A stretch of 64,000 bases of DNA from Prodigiosinella aquatilis (GCA_030388725.1 CP128857.1:3596001-3660000); one strand, 5' to 3'. Counted from the stretch's first letter, positions 8,526 through 18,032 are shown. The notes: generated by a model not told the origin, from the sequence alone. Numbers and translations are program-made.

Positions 8526-9431
8526 TTATAGGTCGTCAGTATAGCCCAAGCTGCGCAGCGCACGTTCATCATCCGCCCAGCCCGACTTCACTTTGACCCA
8601 CAGTTCCAGATGAACTTTGGCTTCAAACATCTGTTCCATGTCCTGTCGAGCCTCAATACCAATCGTTTTTATCTTGCTACCTTTGCTGCCAATCACCATC
8701 TTCTTCTGACCTTCACGCTCTACCAGAATCAGGCCATTGATGTCATAGCCGCCTCGCTCATTCGTCACAAAACGCTCAATTTCTACCGTAACTGAATAAG
8801 GCAACTCCTCACCGAGAAAACGCATCAGTTTTTCACGAATAATCTCTGATGCCATAAAACGTTGAGAGCGGTCAGTAATATAGTCCTCAGGGAAATGGTG
8901 TTCAGCAACTGGCAGGTGTTTACGAACAACGCTGGCAATATTTTGAACATTAGTCCCTTTTTCCGCAGAAATCGGTACTACATCAAGGAAATCCATTTTC
9001 TGGCTCAGCATTTGAATATGAGGTAACAGTTTGGTTTTATCCGTCACGTTATCCACTTTATTGATGGCAAGCACTACCGGATTTTTTTGATCACGCAGCT
9101 TATTGATAACCATTTCATCATCGTCTGTCCAGTGAGTACCTTCCACTACGAAAATGATCAACTCAACATCACCGATTGAGCTGCTGGCAGCACGATTCAT
9201 TAAACGGTTGATGGCCCGTTTCTCTTCAATATGAAGTCCAGGTGTATCGACATAAATCGCCTGATAAGGGCCTTCGGTGTGAATGCCCATGATACGGTGG
9301 CGGGTAGTCTGTGGCTTACGCGAGGTAATGGACACCTTCTGACCCAATAATTGATTCAGCAAGGTTGATTTACCTACATTGGGTCGTCCAACAATAGCGA
9401 CAAAGCCGCAGTATGTCTGTTCTTCACTCAT
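8526..9431 (-). CDS. era: GTPase Era
   Basis: Essential GTPase that binds 16S rRNA and assists 30S subunit maturation. It has 301 residues. The G1 loop GRPNVGKS, the G3 motif DTPG, the G4 motif NKVD and the C-terminal KH RNA-binding domain (VIGSKGSKIKTIG) are all visible. The start ATG overlaps the rnc stop codon as ATGA (9428-9431), so translation is coupled to RNase III as in E. coli. Confidence 0.98.
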   Translation of the reverse strand: MSEEQTYCGFVAIVGRPNVGKSTLLNQLLGQKVSITSRKPQTTRHRIMGIHTEGPYQAIYVDTPGLHIEEKRAINRLMNRAASSSIGDVELIIFVVEGTHWTDDDEMVINKLRDQKNPVVLAINKVDNVTDKTKLLPHIQMLSQKMDFLDVVPISAEKGTNVQNIASVVRKHLPVAEHHFPEDYITDRSQRFMASEIIREKLMRFLGEELPYSVTVEIERFVTNERGGYDINGLILVEREGQKKMVIGSKGSKIKTIGIEARQDMEQMFEAKVHLELWVKVKSGWADDERALRSLGYTDDL

Positions 9432-10108
9432 TCAATCTCCAGCTTTTTCAACGCTTGCTCTGCCGCAGCCTGTTCAGCCTTTCGGCGGCTTGAACCGGTG
9501 CCAACCACCGGCTCGCTAAACCCACTCACCTGACAATGAATGGTGAATTCCTGATCATGTGCTTCACCACGTACCTGCACAACCAGATAGGTCGGTAGTG
9601 GCAAATGCCGTCCCTGCAAAAACTCTTGTAACCGGGTCTTGGGATCTTTCTGTTTATCACCTGGACTGATTTCATCCAAACGGGTCTGATACCATTGAAG
9701 AATCAATTGTTCTATCATCTGGATACTGCTGTCCAGGAATATACCACCGATCAGTGCCTCAACCGTATCGGCAAGAATGGATTCACGCCGGAAACCACCG
9801 CTTTTTAATTCTCCAGGGCCTAAACGCAGGCATTCGCCCAATTCAAATTCCCTGGCAATCTCCGCCAGTGTATTACCACGTACCAATGTTGCCCGCATCC
9901 GACTCATATCCCCTTCATCTATACGAGGGAAACGATGATAAAGCGCATTGGCAATAACAAAACTCAGGATAGAATCCCCAAGGAATTCCAGCCGTTCATT
10001 ATGTTTGCTACTGGCGCTACGGTGAGTCAACGCCTGCAATAACAAGTCATATTGTTGGAAAGTATAGCCTAGTTTTTTTTGTAAACGATTTATGAGGATG
10101 GGGTTCAT
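9428..10108 (-). CDS. rnc: Ribonuclease III
   Basis: Double-strand-specific endoribonuclease that matures 30S rRNA precursors and processes many mRNAs. It has 226 residues. The signature ERLEFLGDS holds E41 and D45; the second metal ligands D114 and E117 are in DTVEALIGG. A C-terminal double-stranded RNA-binding domain covers about 155-226. It heads the rnc-era-recO operon. Two hairpins lie in its 5' leader; in E. coli RNase III cuts its own leader to limit expression. Confidence 0.98.
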   Translation of the reverse strand: MNPILINRLQKKLGYTFQQYDLLLQALTHRSASSKHNERLEFLGDSILSFVIANALYHRFPRIDEGDMSRMRATLVRGNTLAEIAREFELGECLRLGPGELKSGGFRRESILADTVEALIGGIFLDSSIQMIEQLILQWYQTRLDEISPGDKQKDPKTRLQEFLQGRHLPLPTYLVVQVRGEAHDQEFTIHCQVSGFSEPVVGTGSSRRKAEQAAAEQALKKLEIE

Positions 10109-10204
10109 GTGTTACCAATAGCTCAATAATACTTTTAAAACAACAGCATACGGAACAATCCTGCTTTACTGAGAATATATAATCAAAACTGTTTCGTTTG
10201 CATT

Positions 10205-10277
10205 GGCTCCCGACCGGGAGCCTGCGTTTATTTATTCGGAATATTCTACAACGGAACACACAAATATGCTGTGTGTT
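10205..10277 (-). promoter_or_regulatory. Two hairpins in the lepB-rnc spacer (possible RNase III-processed leader or lepB terminator)
   Basis: One perfect hairpin is GGCTCCC-GACC-GGGAGCC at 10205-10222. A second perfect 8-bp stem is AACACACA/TGTGTGTT at 10255-10277 with a 7-base loop. They lie between the lepB stop and the rnc start on the minus strand. E. coli rnc is autoregulated by cleavage of a stem-loop in this position. Neither hairpin has a clear U tract, so termination is less likely than processing. Confidence 0.5.
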
Positions 10278-10289
10278 TATCTCGTTGAA

Positions 10290-11258
10290 TTAATGAATAC
10301 CGCCAATACGGCTTAAACGGACACCCGTTGGCCATTCGCCTTCTTGTTTTTCAAAACTCATCCAGATAGCCGTTGCTTTGCCAACCAGATTTTTCTCAGG
10401 CACAAATCCCCAATAACGGCTATCAGCACTGTCATCACGGTTATCGCCCATCATAAAATAATGTCCGGCAGGAACAACCCAGGTTCCTAAAGGCTGATGT
10501 GGCTGCTGATAATAAAGGCCGAGTTGATCCTGAGCACCTGGCACCGTCAGGATATGGTGCGTTACCTTACCCAACGTTTCTTCACGGGTATTCATACGAA
10601 TACCGTCACTACTTTCACCAACAGGAATCTGATAGAAACCGCTACTTACTTCATGATCGGTACTGTTGAATGTCTGAACGAAATTGCTCGGCTGAACATC
10701 GCTGTATGTAATTGCCAACGCCTTGTCACAATGTTGCTGTCCAGAGCAGGCTGGCTGTACTGTTACCTGCTTGGTAATCGGATCGTAACTAACCCGGTCA
10801 CCCGGTAAACCAATCACTCGTTTGATATAATCCAGTCGAGGATCTCTGGGATATTTAAAAACCGCAATATCACCACGCTTAGGATGACCCGTTTCAATTA
10901 ATGTCGTCTGCGTAATGGGATCTTTAATTCCATAAGCGAATTTTTCGACCAGAATGAAATCGCCGATTAACAGCGTCGGCATCATCGAACCTGACGGGAT
11001 CTGAAACGGTTCTAAAATAAATGAACGAACAATAAATACCAATGCCAGTACAGGAAAGACCGACACACAAGTTTCAATCCAACCTGGCTGTTTCAAGTTG
11101 TTTGATAACGTTTTCTGATCGATTGTACCATCGGACGAATGGCTCAATGCCGCCACTTTTGCACGCCGCGCCGGCGCCCATCTAAAGCGTTCAAAACACC
11201 AGATAACACCGGTAACCAGTGTCGCCAATGCCAAAATCAAGGCAAACATATTGGCCAT
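10290..11258 (-). CDS. lepB: Signal peptidase I
   Basis: Removes signal peptides from Sec- and Tat-exported proteins at the periplasmic face of the inner membrane. It has 322 residues. Two N-terminal membrane helices (about 3-21 and 62-80) precede the catalytic domain. The serine nucleophile is S91 in PSGSMMPT and the general base lysine is K146 in YIKRVIG; box D (GDNRDDSADSR) and box E are also present. It follows lepA by 16 bases on the same strand, the standard lepA-lepB operon. Confidence 0.98.
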   Translation of the reverse strand: MANMFALILALATLVTGVIWCFERFRWAPARRAKVAALSHSSDGTIDQKTLSNNLKQPGWIETCVSVFPVLALVFIVRSFILEPFQIPSGSMMPTLLIGDFILVEKFAYGIKDPITQTTLIETGHPKRGDIAVFKYPRDPRLDYIKRVIGLPGDRVSYDPITKQVTVQPACSGQQHCDKALAITYSDVQPSNFVQTFNSTDHEVSSGFYQIPVGESSDGIRMNTREETLGKVTHHILTVPGAQDQLGLYYQQPHQPLGTWVVPAGHYFMMGDNRDDSADSRYWGFVPEKNLVGKATAIWMSFEKQEGEWPTGVRLSRIGGIH

Positions 11259-11274
11259 GCCAACTCCTCAGAAT

Positions 11275-13074
11275 TTATTTACTTTCTTTACCAACATGTA
11301 AAATGGCTAAAAACGCTTCCTGCGGCAGTTCAACGTTACCGACCTGCTTCATGCGTTTTTTACCTTCTTTCTGCTTCTGTAGCAGTTTTTTCTTACGACT
11401 TACGTCACCACCATAGCATTTGGCCAGCACGTTTTTACGCAACTGTTTAACCGTAGAACGCGCAATAATGTGGTTACCGATTGCAGCTTGAATAGCAATA
11501 TCAAATTGCTGGCGGGGAATGAGTTCTTTCATTTTTTCCACCAGTTCGCGCCCCCGATACTGAGAATTATCACGATGGGTAATTAACGCTAGCGCATCCA
11601 CACGTTCATTGTTAATCAGCACATCCACCCGCACCATATCAGAGGCCTGGAAACGCTTGAAGCTATAATCCAGAGAGGCATATCCACGCGAGGTTGATTT
11701 CAGACGGTCAAAGAAATCCAGCACCACCTCTGCCATCGGGATGTCATAAGTTAAAGCTACCTGAGTGCCGTGGTACACCATGTTGGTTTGTACACCACGT
11801 TTCTCGATACACAATGTGATCACATTGCCCAGATATTCCTGTGGCAGCAGCATGTGACACTCGGCGATAGGTTCGCGTAATTCCTGGATATTGTTCACCG
11901 GCGGTAACTTGGAAGGGCTATCAACGTGGATGACCTCATTACCAGTGGTTTCAACTTCATAAACAACGGTCGGAGCCGTAGTAATTAACTCCAGATCGTA
12001 TTCACGCTCCAGACGTTCCTGAATGATTTCCATATGCAGAAGGCCGAGGAAACCGCATCGGAAACCAAAGCCCAGTGCAGTGGAACTTTCCGGCTCATAG
12101 AACAATGACGCATCATTCAGACTGAGTTTACCCAGTGCATCACGGAAAGCTTCATAATCATCGGAACTGATTGGGAAAAGTCCGGCATAAACCTGTGGTT
12201 TTACTTTTTTAAAACCCGGCAGTGCCTTTTCTGCCGGTTTACGGGCCAGAGTCAGGGTATCTCCGACCGGTGCGCCGAGAATATCTTTGATAGCACAAAC
12301 CAGCCAGCCAACTTCACCGCAGTTCAATACTTCCCGGTCAACCCGCTTCGGTGTGAAGATCCCTAGCCGTTCAGCGTTATAAACCTGACCGGTGCTCATC
12401 ACTTTGACCTTGTCACCTTTACGCAACATACCGTTCTTGATGCGTATAAGTGAAACTACCCCCAGGTAGTTATCAAACCAGGAGTCGATAATCAGCGCTT
12501 GCAGCGCTGCTTCCGGATCACCTTCTGGCGGGGGAATATCCCGCACCAGACGTTCCAGCACTTCAGGTACGCCCACACCGGTTTTGGCAGAACAACGAAT
12601 CGCATCGGTAGCATCAATGCCCACGATATCTTCAATTTCCTCACTAACACGATCAGGATCGGCGGCAGGCAAATCGATTTTATTCAAGACCGGAACCACT
12701 TCCAGATCCATTTCCATTGCCGTGTAACAATTGGCCAGCGTCTGTGCCTCTACCCCTTGTCCGGCATCTACCACCAACAAGGCGCCCTCACAGGCTGCCA
12801 ATGAGCGGGAAACTTCATAAGAAAAATCAACGTGTCCAGGCGTATCGATGAAATTAAGCTGATAAATTTGACCATCGGATGCTTTGTAATCCAACGTCAC
12901 ACTCTGGGCTTTGATGGTAATACCACGTTCACGTTCCAGATCCATAGAATCCAGTACTTGTGCCGCCATTTCTCGTTCGGACAAGCCACCGCAAATTTGA
13001 ATAATGCGGTCAGATAGCGTCGACTTACCGTGGTCGATGTGAGCAATAATGGAGAAATTTCGTATATGCTTCAT
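11275..13074 (-). CDS. lepA: Elongation factor 4 (LepA) GTPase
   Basis: Ribosome-associated translational GTPase related to EF-G, implicated in initiation and back-translocation under stress. It has 599 residues. The GTPase domain carries the G1 motif AHIDHGKST near residues 10-18, G3 DTPGHVDFS and G4 NKID. EF-G-like domains follow, and the LepA-specific lysine-rich C-terminal domain (SRKKKLLQKQKEGKKRMKQ) ends the protein. It is the first gene of the lepA-lepB operon. The 269-bp gap behind its start toward rseC holds no gene that I recognise. Confidence 0.98.
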   Translation of the reverse strand: MKHIRNFSIIAHIDHGKSTLSDRIIQICGGLSEREMAAQVLDSMDLERERGITIKAQSVTLDYKASDGQIYQLNFIDTPGHVDFSYEVSRSLAACEGALLVVDAGQGVEAQTLANCYTAMEMDLEVVPVLNKIDLPAADPDRVSEEIEDIVGIDATDAIRCSAKTGVGVPEVLERLVRDIPPPEGDPEAALQALIIDSWFDNYLGVVSLIRIKNGMLRKGDKVKVMSTGQVYNAERLGIFTPKRVDREVLNCGEVGWLVCAIKDILGAPVGDTLTLARKPAEKALPGFKKVKPQVYAGLFPISSDDYEAFRDALGKLSLNDASLFYEPESSTALGFGFRCGFLGLLHMEIIQERLEREYDLELITTAPTVVYEVETTGNEVIHVDSPSKLPPVNNIQELREPIAECHMLLPQEYLGNVITLCIEKRGVQTNMVYHGTQVALTYDIPMAEVVLDFFDRLKSTSRGYASLDYSFKRFQASDMVRVDVLINNERVDALALITHRDNSQYRGRELVEKMKELIPRQQFDIAIQAAIGNHIIARSTVKQLRKNVLAKCYGGDVSRKKKLLQKQKEGKKRMKQVGNVELPQEAFLAILHVGKESK

Positions 13075-13343
13075 TATAAAAGTTTTTCTACCTTGGTATT
13101 CCTGAAATTCTTGCCGATGGCACGTGCATTAGGTGACAACCATAGCCGTTGTCCTATACCTGAACCGCAGCATTCTACATGTCGGATGGTAGAAAACCTA
13201 GTCATGGACTGAGTATTACCCACGATTATGACTGCTTTATCGAAGATACCCGAGTTATAAGATGAAAGAAGCTGTAAAAAACTGAGCGGCTGTTGAAATT
13301 AATACCGAAGATGCATGTCATACAAGCATTCCATCTCTTGTAT

Positions 13344-13811
13344 TCAAAGGGTGGGAAAAGATTCAACCCGCAATAAAGATTCCGGCAAGGAGACTTGCAG
13401 GATCACCGGCTGATAATCGCTGTTTTCACCTATTTTGTCAGCCCAGAGCCGTACTGCCCAAAAACTCATCATCACACCTGCCAATGCTCCGGTGATAGAC
13501 AGTATGTCATTGCCATACAATGCTTGCATCACACCCGCACCGACCATTAATCCCAGCAAGGGAAACAGGTACATCAATACGGCGGAACGAAGCAAACTAC
13601 TCTCTGCGACACCAATTTCCACGCGTTGTCCCGACTGAAGCGGCTGTTGATAAGGGATGAGTAATTGGTGCTCTGGACTCTCCAGTGCCTTCAACGCCCC
13701 CGATTCACACCCCGTGCGCGACTGACAGCTACCGCAGCCAGAACGCGGTTCGCAACGCACAAGCGCCATACCACTTTGCCATGAAACCACAGTCGCCCAT
13801 TCTTTAATCAT
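13344..13811 (-). CDS. rseC: SoxR-reducing / sigma-E regulatory protein RseC
   Basis: Small inner-membrane protein of the rpoE operon, a positive modulator of sigma-E and part of the Rsx-linked SoxR-reducing system. It has 155 residues. Four cysteines in CEPRSGCGSCQSRTGC near residues 20-35 suggest a metal or Fe-S site, and two membrane helices (about 73-115) follow. It starts two bases after the rseB stop and is the last gene of rpoE-rseA-rseB-rseC, as in E. coli. Confidence 0.95.
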   Translation of the reverse strand: MIKEWATVVSWQSGMALVRCEPRSGCGSCQSRTGCESGALKALESPEHQLLIPYQQPLQSGQRVEIGVAESSLLRSAVLMYLFPLLGLMVGAGVMQALYGNDILSITGALAGVMMSFWAVRLWADKIGENSDYQPVILQVSLPESLLRVESFPTL

Positions 13812-13813
13812 TA

Positions 13814-14767
13814 CTACTGTGCCTTAAAAATAATGTTATCTGCGATACGTTTAGCCGTAGCCAACGGTAGCTCACCAATGACGGTAATTTCATGGTTATC
13901 ACGGATTTCTGTATGCACTGTCCGACGGCCAACGAATGCATTTCGCTCAGAGCGAGCTGTTTCACTAGCCGGACTGATATTCACAGAAAAACTGAACAAA
14001 CCATCACTGTAAAACCGCGACTCAACAGGAACATTAACACCTGACAACAGATGTTGATTACGAGAAATCTCTTCTACTCCCATCGGTAACCATTCAGCCA
14101 CCCAGTTAAAATTTGCCGACGTTTTAGTCGATAGACTAAGTAATGGTGGCTGCTTAAGATTTTTCAATGGTGCCATGAGTTTTTGAATATTGTCACCCAC
14201 GACAATGGAAATGGCCCGGAACTGCTCCAGCATCTCACCATTCTGGTCAAGCAAATCGACACGCAGAGGTAATTTTGTCTCAGAATCCAGGCAGACTACA
14301 TAGCTAAAACGCGTACCATCACGGGATACAATACGAATAACGTCCCCTTGACGGTCAGCAAGCCGTATACGCCCAGTGGGAATGAAATCATAGTATCCGG
14401 ACAAATGCTGGAAATCAGCGAACATCAAGGCAGGTAGAGAATCCACAATATGTTCACCCGACAACGTGAAAGGTTCCATATCAGCTTCGTGATAGATAAT
14501 ACTATTGCCACGTTGCAGAATCTCCCGACGAGGGCCGTCGAGGTGGATCAATTGTGCCAGTGTATCCTTGTCTTGAATAATATGGCGATAACGCAGGGAA
14601 TCAATTCCCAAGTGGGAAACATTGATGAAATACATTTCATAATTTAATGACTGACTGGCACTGCTCATCTGCTGCAATATCGCTCTGGAGTCATTCTGCG
14701 CCAGAGCGATAGAAGAATAAGACAGACTGCCAAAAAAAATGCATGCGACAAACCAAAAGCGCTTCAT
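13814..14767 (-). CDS. rseB: Sigma-E regulatory protein RseB
   Basis: Periplasmic protein that binds RseA and protects it from DegS cleavage until it senses off-pathway lipopolysaccharide or lipoprotein. It has 317 residues with an N-terminal signal peptide (cleavage after SIALA, about residue 23), a LolA-like N-terminal domain and a smaller C-terminal RseA-binding domain. Its ATG overlaps the rseA stop by one base, so the two are coupled. Confidence 0.96.
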   Translation of the reverse strand: MKRFWFVACIFFGSLSYSSIALAQNDSRAILQQMSSASQSLNYEMYFINVSHLGIDSLRYRHIIQDKDTLAQLIHLDGPRREILQRGNSIIYHEADMEPFTLSGEHIVDSLPALMFADFQHLSGYYDFIPTGRIRLADRQGDVIRIVSRDGTRFSYVVCLDSETKLPLRVDLLDQNGEMLEQFRAISIVVGDNIQKLMAPLKNLKQPPLLSLSTKTSANFNWVAEWLPMGVEEISRNQHLLSGVNVPVESRFYSDGLFSFSVNISPASETARSERNAFVGRRTVHTEIRDNHEITVIGELPLATAKRIADNIIFKAQ

Positions 14768-15420
14768 TACTGCGGTTGCATTCCTAATGATTGAGTCCCA
14801 GGTACTTGCACTGCGGCCTGCTGAACGTCAGGTTGCTGAAGCTGATCGGAATAAACCCGACGCTGCAATTCGTAATCCTGCAACAGCGCATTAATACGCT
14901 CATGCTGCGCCTGCATCTGACGCTGTCCGCCATGTGCGACACCGTTTTCAGCCGGGACACTTAGACTTACTGGTGATGCGGCACCTAACATGGGCAGTGT
15001 CGTACTCAGCACCGGTGTCCCTCCAGTGCTTTCTGGCGTCACATTACCTTGCTGATAGTGTTGCACACCAGCAATCACTGCCAGAGAAACACAGGCGGCA
15101 ACACCAATTTGAGTCAGTTGACTGGCAAACGGACGAATCTTGTGCCAGAACGGCAATCGATGCCAGGTTTGTGGATGTGGTTGAACATCAGGTACTGTGT
15201 GAGAAATAAGACGCAGCGGCTCTTTTTTCAGCACAGCGGCTACCCGTTCGGCAATGTCAATGTTCACTACGTTATCACAGACATCACCACGTAATGTATC
15301 GCGGATCAAATGATAACTCTGCCAACTTTGCTGTAACTTGTCATCCTTCGACAAAGCACTCAGCAGTTCATTATCAACTACTTCGCCATCCATTAGAGCG
15401 GAAAGTTTCTCTTTCTGCAT
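14767..15420 (-). CDS. rseA: Anti-sigma-E factor RseA
   Basis: Inner-membrane anti-sigma factor that holds sigma-E inactive and is destroyed by DegS, RseP and ClpXP on envelope stress. It has 217 residues. The cytoplasmic sigma-binding domain is about 1-95 (MQKEKLSALMDGEVVD), one membrane helix is about 100-118 (IGVAACVSLAVIAGVQ), and a Gln-rich periplasmic domain binds RseB. The protein ends in Gln; the DegS-type cleavage region follows the membrane helix. It starts about 50 bases after rpoE. Confidence 0.95.
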   Translation of the reverse strand: MQKEKLSALMDGEVVDNELLSALSKDDKLQQSWQSYHLIRDTLRGDVCDNVVNIDIAERVAAVLKKEPLRLISHTVPDVQPHPQTWHRLPFWHKIRPFASQLTQIGVAACVSLAVIAGVQHYQQGNVTPESTGGTPVLSTTLPMLGAASPVSLSVPAENGVAHGGQRQMQAQHERINALLQDYELQRRVYSDQLQQPDVQQAAVQVPGTQSLGMQPQ

Positions 15421-15470
15421 ACTTACACCCTTACCTTGTCAAACCCGCCATTGTTAGCGCCAAGAACAAG

Positions 15471-16046
15471 CTAACGCTGAATAAGTGGTTGTACTTTATT
15501 ATCAATCGCTTCCCGAGCGCGGAAAATCCTCGACCGAACAGTACCGACCGGGCAATCCATTATGGACGCTATCTCTTCATAGCTTAGTCCATCCAGTTCA
15601 CGCAGAGTAATTGCCAAACGTAAATCCTCAGGCAGTGACTCTATGGTACGGAAAACAATTCTTCGCAACTCATCTGACAACATTAAATTCTCAGGGTTCG
15701 ATATTTCTTTCAATGCACTGGCATTTTCATAATTTTCAGCATCGTTGGCGTCCACATCGCTAGAGGGAGGTCGCCGACCCTGCGCTACCAGGTAATTTTT
15801 TGCCGTATTCACCGCGATACGGTACAACCAAGTGTAAAAAGCACTATCGCCACGAAAAGACTCCAGCGCACGATAGGCCTTGATAAAGGATTCCTGCACT
15901 ACGTCCGGCACGTCTCCCGGAGGAACATAACGGGATACCAGACTCGCCACTTTATGCTGGTAACGAATAACCAGTAAATTGAACGAATTCTGATCTCCTT
16001 TCTGGACCCGCTCAACCAGAACCTGATCCGCTAACTGCTCGCTCAT
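15471..16046 (-). CDS. rpoE: Envelope stress sigma factor RpoE (sigma-E)
   Basis: ECF-family sigma factor directing transcription of outer-membrane assembly, protease and sRNA genes under envelope stress. It has 191 residues and is almost identical to the E. coli protein, with region 2 (MSEQLADQVLVERVQKGDQ onward) and region 4 (LSYEEIASIMDCPVGTVRSR) intact. A short in-frame reading frame from a GTG at 16078 ends with a TGA that overlaps the rpoE ATG (GGATGA), suggesting translational coupling to a leader peptide. It is the first gene of the operon and has its own sigma-E promoter upstream. Confidence 0.98.
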   Translation of the reverse strand: MSEQLADQVLVERVQKGDQNSFNLLVIRYQHKVASLVSRYVPPGDVPDVVQESFIKAYRALESFRGDSAFYTWLYRIAVNTAKNYLVAQGRRPPSSDVDANDAENYENASALKEISNPENLMLSDELRRIVFRTIESLPEDLRLAITLRELDGLSYEEIASIMDCPVGTVRSRIFRAREAIDNKVQPLIQR

Positions 16047-16129
16047 CCGAGGTAATATCTCCCCAAACCCGTCTCCACGCCTATGTTAAGTACTGCCAGC
16101 TATTCACTGAAATCAGAGCAAGCTCACGC

Positions 16130-16157
16130 TTGGAGTGTAATTGAATAATAAAGTTCC
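16130..16157 (-). promoter_or_regulatory. Autoregulatory sigma-E promoter of rpoE
   Basis: On the minus strand the sequence is GGAACTT, 16 bases, TCCAA. The -35 is a perfect sigma-E consensus, and the -10 resembles the TCTAA/TCAAA type at the right spacing. It lies 84 bp upstream of rpoE. E. coli rpoE is transcribed by its own product from an equivalent position. Confidence 0.85.
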
Positions 16158-16328
16158 GCGCTATGACGTTTATTTTAATGACTACTTCATTGAATTTTCT
16201 GGGATACACAATAGTTCACACTATCTTTTCTCATTTGCACCCCATTTCAGAGCGAATCATACGCCAAAACCACAGTTCTGGCACCATAAGTCACGCTGCG
16301 ATAGAGGGTTAGCATCACATTCAGAGTA

Positions 16329-16346
16329 TGTTTAACAAAATGAACA
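16329..16346. promoter_or_regulatory. NadR operator, upstream copy
   Basis: TGTTTA-ACAAAA-TGAACA matches the NadR palindrome TGTTTA-N6-TAAACA with one mismatch. It is 63 bp upstream (start to start) of a second copy next to nadB. The rest of the 372-bp rpoE-nadB gap holds the rpoE leader and promoter and no further gene. Confidence 0.65.
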
Positions 16347-16391
16347 AAAAGGCTGCATAAATAACCTATCTAGTGCTAGGATTCGTTTTAC

Positions 16392-16409
16392 TGTTTTATA
16401 AACTAAACA
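16392..16409. promoter_or_regulatory. NadR operator adjacent to nadB
   Basis: TGTTTT-ATAAAC-TAAACA matches the NadR operator TGTTTA-N6-TAAACA with one mismatch and ends nine bases before the nadB start codon. NadR represses de novo NAD synthesis genes (nadB, nadA, pncB) when NAD is plentiful. Confidence 0.8.
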
Positions 16410-16418
16410 ACACTCATC

Positions 16419-18020
16419 ATGAATTCAACTACTGAACACGACTGCGATGTCCTCATCATCGGCAGCGGAGCAGCGGGACTCTCGCTAGCACTTCGCCTCG
16501 CCCCGCATTCCAGAGTGATGGTTCTCAGCAAAGGGCCATTGAACGAAGGCGCCACCTTTTATGCCCAGGGCGGGATCGCCGCTGTTTTTGATGAAACAGA
16601 CAGTATCGACTCCCACATTGAAGATACATTGATTGCTGGTGATGGTCTGTGTGAACGCGAGGCAGTATCCTTTATTGCCAACAACGCCAAACACTGTGTT
16701 CAATGGCTGATTGACCAGGGTGTATTGTTTGATACTGAAAACTCCCCTCATGGCGAAGCTCGTTACCATTTAACCCGGGAAGGGGGTCACAGTCATCGAC
16801 GCATTCTGCACGCTGCCGATGCCACGGGCAAAGAAGTCGAAACGACATTGGTTGGTAAAGCTCTCGCACATCCCAATATCACGCTGATGGAGCGCTGTAA
16901 TGCGGTTGACCTGATCACGTCCAGCAAGCTGGGGCTAGCAGGCCATAAACGGGTGGTAGGCGCTTACATTTGGAACCGGGAAAAGGAAGTCGTCGAGTCC
17001 TGCCAGGCTAAAACAGTCGTACTGGCCAGTGGTGGTGCCGCCAAGGTGTATCAGTACACTACCAATCCAGATGTTTCTTCCGGTGACGGTATCGCCATGG
17101 CATGGCGTGCAGGATGCAGGGTCGCCAATCTTGAATTCAACCAGTTTCATCCCACCTGCCTGTTTCATCCGCAAGCCAGGAATTTTTTGCTTACAGAAGC
17201 CCTACGTGGTGAAGGTGCTTACCTGAAACGTCCTGATGGCAGCCGCTTTATGCCCGACTTTGATTCACGTGCCGAACTGGCCCCCCGAGATATTGTCGCC
17301 CGCGCTATCGATCACGAAATGAAGCGCTTGGGGGCTGACTGTATGTACCTGGATATCAGCCATAAATCTGCGGAATTCATTACTCATCATTTTCCAACCA
17401 TTTATGAAAAATTACTGTCACTGGGTATCGATCTGACCAAAGAACCGGTCCCAATAGTTCCCGCCGCACACTATACCTGTGGTGGCGTAGTGGTAGATCA
17501 GCAAGGCAGAACCGATTTGAACGGACTTTATGCCATTGGTGAAGTTAGCTACACCGGATTGCATGGCGCCAACCGGATGGCCTCCAACTCACTGCTGGAG
17601 TGTCTGGTTTATGGCTGGTCAGCGGCTGAAGACATTCTTAAGCGTCTGCCAAGCAAGCAATTAGTCGATCAGCTGCCATCGTGGGATGAAAGTCAGGTGG
17701 ACAACTCTGATGAGCAGGTCATTATCCAGCATAACTGGCATGAGCTGCGGCTTTTCATGTGGGACTACGTCGGTATTGTTCGAACCACCAAGCGACTGGA
17801 ACGGGCATTACACCGCATCAATCTGTTACAGCATGAAATTAATGAATACTATGCACATTTCCGTATTTCCAACAACCTGCTGGAATTGCGTAACCTGGTT
17901 CAGGTTGCCGAGTTGATCGTCCGTTGTGCGCTGGAAAGAAAAGAAAGCCGCGGATTGCATTATACGCTCGATTACCCCGAGCGCTCAGACACACCACAAC
18001 CTACGATTTTGCATCCATAA
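16419..18020 (+). CDS. nadB: L-aspartate oxidase
   Basis: FAD enzyme that oxidises L-aspartate to iminoaspartate, the first step of de novo NAD synthesis; NadA then forms quinolinate. It has 533 residues and is full length. The dinucleotide fold IIGSGAAGLSLAL is at the N-terminus, and the succinate dehydrogenase-like active-site segments (GEARYHLTREGGHSHRRI, HPTCL, YTCGGV) are present. It is transcribed away from rpoE. Two NadR operators precede the gene, so repression by NAD status is likely. Confidence 0.97.
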   Translation: MNSTTEHDCDVLIIGSGAAGLSLALRLAPHSRVMVLSKGPLNEGATFYAQGGIAAVFDETDSIDSHIEDTLIAGDGLCEREAVSFIANNAKHCVQWLIDQGVLFDTENSPHGEARYHLTREGGHSHRRILHAADATGKEVETTLVGKALAHPNITLMERCNAVDLITSSKLGLAGHKRVVGAYIWNREKEVVESCQAKTVVLASGGAAKVYQYTTNPDVSSGDGIAMAWRAGCRVANLEFNQFHPTCLFHPQARNFLLTEALRGEGAYLKRPDGSRFMPDFDSRAELAPRDIVARAIDHEMKRLGADCMYLDISHKSAEFITHHFPTIYEKLLSLGIDLTKEPVPIVPAAHYTCGGVVVDQQGRTDLNGLYAIGEVSYTGLHGANRMASNSLLECLVYGWSAAEDILKRLPSKQLVDQLPSWDESQVDNSDEQVIIQHNWHELRLFMWDYVGIVRTTKRLERALHRINLLQHEINEYYAHFRISNNLLELRNLVQVAELIVRCALERKESRGLHYTLDYPERSDTPQPTILHP

Positions 18021-18032
18021 TCCCCTTGTAGA

